Source: an uncultured bacterium (GTDB taxonomy: Bacteria; Bacillota; Clostridia; Christensenellales; Borkfalkiaceae). Taken from it: a stretch of DNA of 34,117 nt. Under the pieces are notes generated by a model that worked only from the letters and a program-made list of their open reading frames with translations, had not been told where the DNA came from and ran no database searches. This document shows positions 19,501-26,606 of this stretch, in pieces; position 1 is the first letter of the stretch; each line of letters starts with the position of its first letter. A program made the position numbers and the translations under genes. Location: NCBI GenBank assembly GCA_949746255.1, contig CATKAP010000223.1, forward strand, positions 1 to 34,117, in the 5' to 3' direction.

Positions 19501-20054
19501 AATGGAATCCCGCAACTTTGGAGCGGACAGCGCGGCACGAAGCCGGTCACGCGCTCATGTGCTGGCTCGGAGGAGAAACCCCTAGTTACCTGACAATAGT
19601 GGCGCGCGGCGGTCACGGCGGATATATGCAGCACGGCGAAAGTGAGGATAAAGGGCTTTACACTAAAACGGAGCTGCTTTCCAGAATAAAAACCGCGCTC
19701 GGAGGCCGCGCTTCGGAAATTGTGTTTTACGGAGAGACCGACGGGGTTTCTACGGGCGCAAGCGGAGATTTGTTTACCGCTACGAAAGTCGCCGAACAAT
19801 TGTTGTGCAATTACGGTATGGACGGTGAAACAGGGCTTTCTTACGTATCGTTGAAAGAAGCGGCGGGTTCGCCTTACTACGGAGTTTTACGAGAAAGAGT
19901 TAACGGTATTTTACGAAACGAGCTTGAAAACGCAGTAAGGGAAATTTCGGAAAATAAATCAGCGGTAAACGCGTTGGTTGAAGTGTTGTTGGAACGCAAT
20001 CATATGCGCGGCGAAGAAATAGACGAAATTTTAAGCAAATTTATATCAAAATAA
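16581..20054 (+). CDS. Clp-like AAA+ / middle domain / FtsH-like AAA+ / peptidase M41 fusion protein
   Basis: Probable TTG start at 16581 with AAGGAG RBS (ORF track starts at TTG 16551). First AAA: GPPGVGKT, RFDMSEY, ILLFDEIEKAH, FTTNAG (ClpA/B D2-like). Second AAA: GPPGTGKT, ILFIDEID, AVLRRFDRKIYVDLP (FtsH-like). M41: HEAGHALMCWLGG and GASGDLFTATKVAEQL. Confidence 0.93.
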   Translation: MEKSCFLDFILKTADKFYSVKTKCPVTADSFVALCLAVIVDRDKVSLPEGAGVISEFMSVRRQFIKKSVVFDEAYGQLTSALDNENVEPGTFSVDSFIFNKLMYEAENEAVKNGETTLTASRVLEAVLAKPGPAFKKYFDDSEAVKKEECAACSDAVEKVESPYEEFDELTVETNRGAEEAKEERLEAERKSAGLKSLLGSVGKVKNIQKTLLERIYGQDNAVTTFVEGVFQAELVSLTKLKRSKPRATYLFAGPPGVGKTFLAEQAAEVLDLPYKRFDMSEYADKEANIEFCGSDKVYKNGKSGNITSFVAEHPKCILLFDEIEKAHLVVIHLFLQLLDAGRLRDNFTDEEVSFKDAILIFTTNAGRQLYEDPSVSELSSVSRKTVLQALGKDKNPVTGAPLFPQAICSRFASGNVLMFNHLGASHLLKIVDKEINNHARAFGESTGISFEIDKKLSGAIMFSEGGKADARAVSGKASNFLYRELYELFRLMASEKNNFDIEKLRKVKIGVELPDDENIRKLFAEASVPELLLFAEGKTAEECVKKLSGFKVRVADTVESAKEILFNNDISVILLDVRCNSEERGGVLNIEDVRSAGRDFFEYAGERVNLPLYIIQNKEGDISPEEFTSFAGGGASALLTVRGGNFAHEVREKCNNAYMQYNLLELAKANKVVSFKTLQKISKNGETASINLFDFKQATAVDAEDNKNILGDVSRPDKHFADVIGAEDAKDELAYFVNYLKNPKKFLRKGVKPPKGILLYGPPGTGKTLLAKAMAGESDVTFIATEGNRFLQRFVGDGAQLVHDIFRTARKYAPSILFIDEIDVIAKERKGEGKPTADDVLTALLTEMDGFNVDTDKPVFVLAATNFGIETGTANSLDGAVLRRFDRKIYVDLPNKEERERFINALTAKSAAFTVDGKQIGNIALRSAGMSLAELEQVCELALRNAIKTKDCSVDNAALEEAFESYNSGEVKKWNPATLERTARHEAGHALMCWLGGETPSYLTIVARGGHGGYMQHGESEDKGLYTKTELLSRIKTALGGRASEIVFYGETDGVSTGASGDLFTATKVAEQLLCNYGMDGETGLSYVSLKEAAGSPYYGVLRERVNGILRNELENAVREISENKSAVNALVEVLLERNHMRGEEIDEILSKFISK

Positions 20055-20125
20055 AAATATTTTCGATTAATAAACGGTTACGCCGTATTAATAAAAAACA
20101 ATATTTTCCGCAGGAGGGAAAACAC

Positions 20126-20614
20126 ATGTCTGAAGAACAAAAATTAATAAGAGCAAAAGGCGTTTATGATAAACTTGTAAAAATGTTGGAAACACGCGAT
20201 TGGAATTTTACTAAGCATGAAGAGGATTTGGTTATAAGCAGCGGTATTAAAACCGATGATTTTCCGGTTGAATTCGTTATGGTGGTAAACCCCAATAACG
20301 AAGTGGTGCAGTTCCTTTCCAAGTTGCCTTTCTCAATTGCCGAAGATAAGAGAATGGACGGCGCTATAGCGGTGTGCGTTGCGAACTACGGACTGTGCGA
20401 CGGTTCTTTCGATTATAATATTTCCAACGGCGACATAGTTTTCAGACTTACGACAAGTTACGCGGGCGATACCTTACTGAGCGACGATTTGTTCGAATAT
20501 ATGATTATGGTTGCGGCGGGAACGGTTGACGATTATAACGATAAATTCTATTTGCTTTCCAAGGGAATGATTTCGTTGCAACAGTTTATCGAACAGGAAC
20601 AGGGAGAAGACTAA
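20126..20614 (+). CDS. Small acidic protein, YbjN / secretion-chaperone-like fold
   Basis: 162 aa, strong RBS AGGAGGG; alternating helix/strand pattern similar to YbjN-type proteins (VYDKLVKMLETRDWNF...FVMVVNPNNEVVQFLSKLPF...AIAVCVANYGLCDGSFDYNISNGDIVFRL). Confidence 0.55.
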   Translation: MSEEQKLIRAKGVYDKLVKMLETRDWNFTKHEEDLVISSGIKTDDFPVEFVMVVNPNNEVVQFLSKLPFSIAEDKRMDGAIAVCVANYGLCDGSFDYNISNGDIVFRLTTSYAGDTLLSDDLFEYMIMVAAGTVDDYNDKFYLLSKGMISLQQFIEQEQGED

Positions 20615-20729
20615 AAACAGTTTACACGGCACATATATGTAACTTAAGCAAGTCGGACGCGCCGCAAAATCATGTTTTTGCGGCGGAGGTTTCCGCTTTG
20701 CGCGTAAAATAAATTTAAATTTTTGGAGG

Positions 20730-21425
20730 TTGTTTACAATGAGTGGACAAGGTGTAGGAACTTATAACGTTGACATCGTTATGTGTATTGACGGAACGGG
20801 AAGCATGGCTCCCATAATCGATAAGGTTAAGGAGAACGCGCTTTCTTTCTATCAAAAATTTGCGGACGCTATGGACGAAAACGATAAGAGCGTAGAAGTG
20901 CTCCGCGTAAAGGTTATAGTATTCAGGGATTACGGTTGCGATTCCGAACCCATGAAAGAGTCGGAGTTCTTTACTCTTCCCGACCAAAACGAGCAATTCA
21001 GAGCGTTTGTTAACGGTATAACCGCTATGGGCGGCGGAGATATTCCCGAAAACGCATTGGAAGCTTTGGCGCTTGCGCTTAAATCCGATTGGACTACGGG
21101 CGGCTCCAAGCGCAGACACGCAGTGCTTATGTTCAGCGACGCGCCCGCGCTCGCTTTGGGCGAAAGAGCTTCGCAGTCGGGCTATCCTTCGGGCATGCCT
21201 AAGAATCTTGCGGAACTCGGCGCATGGTGGGAAGGTACCGACCAAACCATGGGCAGCACATATCAGGCAAAAGCGGGCAGACTTGTAGCTTTCGTTCCCA
21301 ATGCTGAACCCTGGACGGATTTGCAGACGTGGAACAGATATTGGCCGGCTTATTCGGCGGCTGGCACCGGTCTTTCCGAACTTGATATTCAATCTGCAAT
21401 CGACCTTCTCGTAGGTTCGTTCTAA
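20730..21425 (+). CDS. vWA-domain protein (TerY-like)
   Basis: 231 aa; YNVDIVMCIDGTGSMAPIIDKVKENALSF (variant MIDAS DGTGS), VKVIVFRDYG, GGGDIPENALEALALAL, AVLMFSDAPA. Confidence 0.88.
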   Translation: MFTMSGQGVGTYNVDIVMCIDGTGSMAPIIDKVKENALSFYQKFADAMDENDKSVEVLRVKVIVFRDYGCDSEPMKESEFFTLPDQNEQFRAFVNGITAMGGGDIPENALEALALALKSDWTTGGSKRRHAVLMFSDAPALALGERASQSGYPSGMPKNLAELGAWWEGTDQTMGSTYQAKAGRLVAFVPNAEPWTDLQTWNRYWPAYSAAGTGLSELDIQSAIDLLVGSF

Positions 21426-21454
21426 TTGTAAAAGCAATAGAAAATTATACGGAA

Positions 21455-21481
21455 GAGGGCGGACGTTAACCGTCCGCCCTC
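21455..21481 (+). terminator. Intercistronic hairpin (attenuator or RNA-stability element)
   Basis: gagggcggacg ttaac cgtccgccctc, 11-bp perfect stem, weak U-rich follow-up; lies between the vWA and PP2C genes. Confidence 0.55.
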
Positions 21482-21514
21482 CTTAATTTTATTTGCACAA
21501 ACGGAGAAATAAAA

Positions 21515-23644
21515 ATGGAAATGAAGTTGACCGTCTACCGTCAGGCGGTTAAAGAAAGGGACGGTTACAGGAATTACAGAGGAGAGGACGCGCGTCCTTA
21601 TACGGGGGAGAACGTGTTTTTCGTTGCCGACGGACTTGGCGGCGCTTCGGCGATAAGGCACACAAAATTCGTGCCCGAATTGTTTGATTCGGAAAAATTG
21701 CCGGATATTCTGTTTAAAGACGTTTTTGAAGATTATTCGGACGAGGAATTTTTAGATTACGTAAAAAATTCTTTTTTTGAATTTTTTGCAGTTAAAGACC
21801 ATTATGGCGACAATGTTTACAATATCAAAAAAAGCGGATATTTCGGTTCGCGCATAGCAACTTCGCTTTTATTGCACGAACTTTTATATAATAAAGATTT
21901 CGACGTTAAAAACGGCGGATTATTTGAAAAATACAACGGTTTAAATACTGATGAGGAAAAAAAGAATTTCGTTAAAGAGCTCGGCGAATATTTCGCGGAA
22001 TTTTTAAGCGAAAACATTAAAAAAGTTGCGGCAAACGCAAATCTCATATACGAAGGCGCGTATCAGGGGCTTGCTCTGCTTGCAACAACGCTTTGCGCCG
22101 CATTATACCGGGAAGGAAAGGACTGCGTAGAGGTGTTTTATCTGACTGCGGGAGATTCGCGCCCCTATATGTGGAATTCGGAAGGGCTTTATCAGGTAGT
22201 CGAGGACGAAGAGGGCGCCGACGGCGGTATGACCAACTACATACAGATTACGGAAGGTAAAACCTTTAAAATTAACTGCGAGTACAGAAAATTCAAAAAG
22301 CCGTGCGTGCTTTTCAGCGCGAGCGACGGATGTTTCGATTCCGCGGCTTTTCTGTCGCAAATGGCTTTCGAAAAGGTGATTTTGGATAATATAAAAGAAT
22401 CGCAGACTTTCGAAGCGGTTGCGGAGGGGCTTGAGAAATTTTTTGCGACTAACGGAACCCATGACGACAGCAGTACTATCGCCATGGTCGCTTTCGGTTA
22501 CGAAACATACGAAGATTTAAAAAAGGCGGCGGAAAAAAGGCTTGATAAAATTTCCGAAAAATTCCTTACGGAACTTCCAGAAGTTCTCGAAAAGGATTTT
22601 ACCGCGCAACTTAGCGCGGCGGAAGAAGGCAACGCCGATGAAGAAAAGGCGTTGAAGGCAAAACTCGACGGCGAGGAAAAAGTCAAAGATTTTTGCGCTG
22701 CGCGTATAAAAGAAGGCGCTTTTGCCGGATATAACGAAAAAATTCAGGCTATAGACGGTGAAAAGGAGAAACTTGAAGAGGCTACCGCGGATATAAAGAA
22801 ACAAGCCGAGCGTATTATCGCCGGAAATTTTCTGTTTTTCGAAAAATTTTACAGAATGCAATGTTTTGACGAGGGACTCTGCAAAAAAGCCGAAAACACC
22901 AAAAGGGAATACGTGGAAGCCGTTGAGCGTTATAGGGAAGAAATTAGGTTTATAAAAAATAAAATTGCCGAAGCGAACGAAAAGTTGCCTGAAAAATTGG
23001 AGGGTTTGGGCGCGACCGAACCGAAAGATTTTTCGTCGTTCGCGGAACTCGATATTACGTCTTTGGTAGACCTGCATAAAAAACTCGATTTTTTGGTTGC
23101 TTTGAAATCAGGTAAAAACGCCGTGCTGAAAAGTATCGTTTCTTTCCGCGAAGAATTCTATGCATTAAACGAAAAAGCGTTTACAAACAGAAAAAAAGCC
23201 GAGGACTGCCGTAAAGACGCGGAAGAAATTTTAAAACGGCTTATTAAAGATTTCGACGGAGCGGAAAACGGCGAAGAACTTTGCGTTCAGACGAATATTT
23301 TTCCGTGGGACGCGGAAAAACTGATTGCATGTCTTGCGGAAATCGGTAAAACGGTCGCGGAATGCGAAAAGCTCGAAAAGGAAGCTAAAGCAAAAGCGTT
23401 TGAGGAATCCGTTCCCGAATACTGGGCTGCAGAGTACGGCGCTGTTATAAACGAAATGTCCGAACGTATAGGGCATTGCGAGGATTTGGAACTTCCGGAA
23501 GAAATAACGGAAGCTTTGGTTAGCTATGCGATGAAGCGTAAGAGTCAATTGGAAGAATTGCGTAAAAAAGCGGACAAGCAGGCGGAAATTTTCGCGCTGT
23601 ACGATGAAACATATCTTAAACTTATAAGAGGTGAAAATCAATGA
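21515..23644 (+). CDS. PP2C-family protein phosphatase with long C-terminal coiled-coil region
   Basis: 709 aa; VFFVADGLGGASA, YLTAGDSRPYMWNSEGLYQV, LFSASDGCFD, THDDSSTIAMVAFG; then ~380 aa of Glu/Lys/Ala-rich helical sequence. Confidence 0.88.
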   Translation: MEMKLTVYRQAVKERDGYRNYRGEDARPYTGENVFFVADGLGGASAIRHTKFVPELFDSEKLPDILFKDVFEDYSDEEFLDYVKNSFFEFFAVKDHYGDNVYNIKKSGYFGSRIATSLLLHELLYNKDFDVKNGGLFEKYNGLNTDEEKKNFVKELGEYFAEFLSENIKKVAANANLIYEGAYQGLALLATTLCAALYREGKDCVEVFYLTAGDSRPYMWNSEGLYQVVEDEEGADGGMTNYIQITEGKTFKINCEYRKFKKPCVLFSASDGCFDSAAFLSQMAFEKVILDNIKESQTFEAVAEGLEKFFATNGTHDDSSTIAMVAFGYETYEDLKKAAEKRLDKISEKFLTELPEVLEKDFTAQLSAAEEGNADEEKALKAKLDGEEKVKDFCAARIKEGAFAGYNEKIQAIDGEKEKLEEATADIKKQAERIIAGNFLFFEKFYRMQCFDEGLCKKAENTKREYVEAVERYREEIRFIKNKIAEANEKLPEKLEGLGATEPKDFSSFAELDITSLVDLHKKLDFLVALKSGKNAVLKSIVSFREEFYALNEKAFTNRKKAEDCRKDAEEILKRLIKDFDGAENGEELCVQTNIFPWDAEKLIACLAEIGKTVAECEKLEKEAKAKAFEESVPEYWAAEYGAVINEMSERIGHCEDLELPEEITEALVSYAMKRKSQLEELRKKADKQAEIFALYDETYLKLIRGENQ

Positions 23645-25179
23645 ACGTGCACGGATACGAGCTTATTACCGAATGGAAAAACAGTCAGTGCGGTCAAACG
23701 GCTAAGGCGAAAAGAGGCGGTAAAGTATATTTTTTGAAAAAATATCAAACTCCCGTCAATCCCGTAAGAAACGGCGCTTTGGACGAACGTACTTTTCAGG
23801 CGAATAAAATAAAGTTCGAAAAATACGTTGCAAACCGCAGAAGGGTAAACGTAACGCTTAGAACGATAGCGGGGGCGGGCGGCAACATTATAATTCCTTC
23901 CGAAGAATTTGTGGAAGACAACCATTATATGGAAGCTTCCGAATTCATAGAAGGCGCCGTGCCCGACAAAGAAATAGAATTCGTGCTTTCAAGTCTGTCT
24001 TTGGACGTTAAAAAATTATTGCTGTTAACGGCTACGGGCGCGCTTATAAGCGTTCACGGCAAAGGCATTGTTCACAGCGATTTAAAGCTTAAGAACGTAC
24101 TTCTCGCCAAAAACAGTTCGGGTAACTACGTATCAAAGCTTATCGACTTTGACAGCAGTTATTTTCTCGACGACAAACCCGACGAAGTTGTGGGCGATAT
24201 AAATTATTATTCACCCGAACTCGGTACGTACGCGGACGTGGAAGACGACGAAGAAAGGCTTGCGCTTGCCGCAACTTTAACCGAAAAGTCGGATATATTT
24301 TCGCTCGGTCTTATATTCCATTATTATCTATCCGGCGAATTGCCCGAAGCAAAGAGCCTTACCGAAAGATTGCAGAAGAGGAAAGACAAGGGTAAGGTTA
24401 TTTATTGCTGGACCATACTCAACAACGATTGCGAGCTGAAACTGAGCCCTAAAATAACCAATTTGAAATATCTTTCGCTGATTGCCGACATGCTTGAAAA
24501 GGACCCTGCGAAACGCCCTTCGGCTACTCAGGTTTTACAGAGGCTTAAAGCTCCCGACGCCGACGGCGTTATAGAAGAACCCTGGCCCGAACACAATCTT
24601 ATCGTAGACAAAAATAAAATCAAAAATTCGGGTTATCCGGTATTCAGAAAAATTACTTCGCTCGGCAAAAAGAAATACGAACTTATTTCCAGGGAGGGCA
24701 AACGTTCCGAATTGACTGCGGAAGATTTGGTTTCCAAAGATTTTGCGCGGTTGGCGAGAGAGGAAAAATTCGATACCCCTTGGGAAGAACACAATATAAA
24801 TTTTAACGAATCCAAACTTAAACTTCGCGGTTTCGTATATTCCGATAAGGAAACTCAGTCCGGAGTCAAAGGTTACAGAATATACCGTTCGGATTCCACG
24901 AGTATGTTTTTCAGAGTTGAACAGCTTATAGCTATGGGTTACGCGGTAAAACGTTCCGAAGCCCCGCGCGCCGCGCACGTAGAAGCCGGTTTTTGCGAAC
25001 CTTGGCCGGAACACGGAATTGTTTTCGACTCTGATATGATTAAAATGAAAGGATATATCCGCGCCGAAAGAACTACTTTTTCGGGTATAAACGGTTACAA
25101 CTTTTTCAGGAGCGACGGTTCTAAGCAATTTATAAAAAAGGAAATGCTTATAGTTTTTAAAATGGCGCGCAAGGTGTAA
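23641..25179 (+). CDS. Ser/Thr protein kinase with three C-terminal repeats
   Basis: 512 aa; VYFLKKYQ (putative catalytic Lys), GIVHSDLKLKNVLLA, SKLIDFDSSYF, INYYSPELG, KSDIFSLGLIFHYYLSG. Start overlaps the PP2C stop (ATGA). C-terminal PW(P/E)EH... repeats. Confidence 0.9.
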   Translation: MNVHGYELITEWKNSQCGQTAKAKRGGKVYFLKKYQTPVNPVRNGALDERTFQANKIKFEKYVANRRRVNVTLRTIAGAGGNIIIPSEEFVEDNHYMEASEFIEGAVPDKEIEFVLSSLSLDVKKLLLLTATGALISVHGKGIVHSDLKLKNVLLAKNSSGNYVSKLIDFDSSYFLDDKPDEVVGDINYYSPELGTYADVEDDEERLALAATLTEKSDIFSLGLIFHYYLSGELPEAKSLTERLQKRKDKGKVIYCWTILNNDCELKLSPKITNLKYLSLIADMLEKDPAKRPSATQVLQRLKAPDADGVIEEPWPEHNLIVDKNKIKNSGYPVFRKITSLGKKKYELISREGKRSELTAEDLVSKDFARLAREEKFDTPWEEHNINFNESKLKLRGFVYSDKETQSGVKGYRIYRSDSTSMFFRVEQLIAMGYAVKRSEAPRAAHVEAGFCEPWPEHGIVFDSDMIKMKGYIRAERTTFSGINGYNFFRSDGSKQFIKKEMLIVFKMARKV

Positions 25180-25185
25180 ATTTTT

Positions 25186-25503
25186 ATGTACATATACAAG
25201 GGCACAAAAAGAAAAATTTTACGTTGGACGCACCGCGGATTTGTATTTGTAATCGCTGCGGCGGCGCTTGTGAGTTTTGCGGCTGTGGTATATATGATTT
25301 TCATAAATATTCAAGCGGGCGGACTTCAGGGCGTGTTTGACGGCGCCGTTTCGTGCTTTGACTTAATCGGAGTGAATTCCGGTAAAGCTTGCTCAACGGC
25401 GGAAGAACTGATTGTCCGGTTGGGCGAAAATATTGCTTCACACGCGGAAACCGCGTCTGCGGCTATAGCCGAATTTGTCGCGCGGATCGCGGCTAAGTTT
25501 TAA
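25186..25503 (+). CDS. Small single-TM membrane protein, hypothetical
   Basis: 105 aa; basic N-terminus then TM FVFVIAAAALVSFAAVVYMIFI; Ala-rich helical C-terminus. Confidence 0.65.
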   Translation: MYIYKGTKRKILRWTHRGFVFVIAAAALVSFAAVVYMIFINIQAGGLQGVFDGAVSCFDLIGVNSGKACSTAEELIVRLGENIASHAETASAAIAEFVARIAAKF

Positions 25504-25514
25504 GAGGTTTTATT

Positions 25515-25937
25515 ATGACGACGGTATTATACATATCCACTCTTGTACTTAATTTTGCCGGAGCGCTGTTCGGCGCGGTATATGTTGCGTTAAATTTATT
25601 TTTGGATTTGGACGAATACGGCGAGTTCGGAGATAAAAATAAAAACGCGTGTTTTGTATTGATAGCGGCGGCGCTGCTTTCGCTGGCGTTCGCTTTTTGC
25701 TCATGTCTTTTCGCTCCCGCCGATCAGGTGACGGAAGCTGTTGAAATTGCGGCGCAACTTTACGCGTTGATTGCTCTTACTTGGCTTGCGCTGATAATAA
25801 TCTGCGGTTGCGCAATGCTTTATCTGATAATTTCCAAATTGGGTTATTCTTCGGAAAAGGTTACGGGAGTTAGAACGGTGTTTTTTATTTCGCTCGGCGT
25901 GGCGCTCGTTTCCTTGGTGCTTACGTTTTTGCTTTAA
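25515..25937 (+). CDS. Small multi-pass (about 4 TM) membrane protein, hypothetical
   Basis: 140 aa with four hydrophobic segments; co-directional, 11-nt gap, RBS AGAGG. Confidence 0.7.
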   Translation: MTTVLYISTLVLNFAGALFGAVYVALNLFLDLDEYGEFGDKNKNACFVLIAAALLSLAFAFCSCLFAPADQVTEAVEIAAQLYALIALTWLALIIICGCAMLYLIISKLGYSSEKVTGVRTVFFISLGVALVSLVLTFLL

Positions 25938-25949
25938 AGAGGTATTGAT

Positions 25950-26582
25950 ATGGCTTGGGTATGCAAATATTGTTCAACCAATAATGAAGACGGCGAAAGT
26001 AAGTGCATGGTTTGCGACAGGGAAAAAAAAGAAAACCGCGTCTGTTCGCTTACTGCCGCCCGCGCCGCCGCTTTGGGGCTTACCGGGAATATAACTATAC
26101 CTGCCGAATTTAACGTTATAGGAGACGGGGCTTTTAAAAACAGAACGGATATTTATTCGGTTACTCTGCATCCCGAAGTGACAAAGATAAGCAAGGAAGC
26201 GTTCAGAGGCTGTACCAACCTAAACAAAGTGGTTTGTCCCGTAACGCTTACTTCGGTCGGAATAAAAGCATTTTATAATTGTAGCTCGCTGTCTGTTTCT
26301 GCGCGCCCAAGGGCAAGGTATACTGCTTCCGACGCTTACGGCTTAGATTCTCCGAGCTTTACTTATACTTCTTCGTCGTCTTATTCGGCGTCAGGGTCGT
26401 CGGCATATTCTTCTCCGATACCTTCTTATCCTTATACGTCGGGAAAACCTAAGCGTTCCGTCGGAGAAGTTTTTTCGGGATTCGGAAAAGGGTTTAAAAA
26501 GTTTTTCCGCATAGCTTTATGGACTTCAATCATTTTGTTATGTGCGGCGGGCTTTATCGCGATTTTATTGGATATTATTTAA
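25950..26582 (+). CDS. RanBP2-type zinc finger + BspA-like LRR (LRR_5) + C-terminal TM protein
   Basis: 210 aa; WVCKYCSTNNEDGESKCMVC fits W-x-C-x2-C-x3-N-x6-C-x2-C; IGDGAFKNRTDIYSVTLHPEVTKISKEAFRGCTNLNKVVCPVTLTSVGIKAFYNCSSL; Ser/Tyr-rich linker; TM LWTSIILLCAAGFIAILLDII. Confidence 0.85.
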   Translation: MAWVCKYCSTNNEDGESKCMVCDREKKENRVCSLTAARAAALGLTGNITIPAEFNVIGDGAFKNRTDIYSVTLHPEVTKISKEAFRGCTNLNKVVCPVTLTSVGIKAFYNCSSLSVSARPRARYTASDAYGLDSPSFTYTSSSSYSASGSSAYSSPIPSYPYTSGKPKRSVGEVFSGFGKGFKKFFRIALWTSIILLCAAGFIAILLDII

Positions 26583-26606
26583 TTTAAGTTTAAAGGAGTT
26601 AAATTT

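Noticed and set aside
26281-26460. Ser/Tyr-rich segment as a possible phase-variable or coding repeat
   Set aside because: Low-complexity linker without exact nucleotide repeats.
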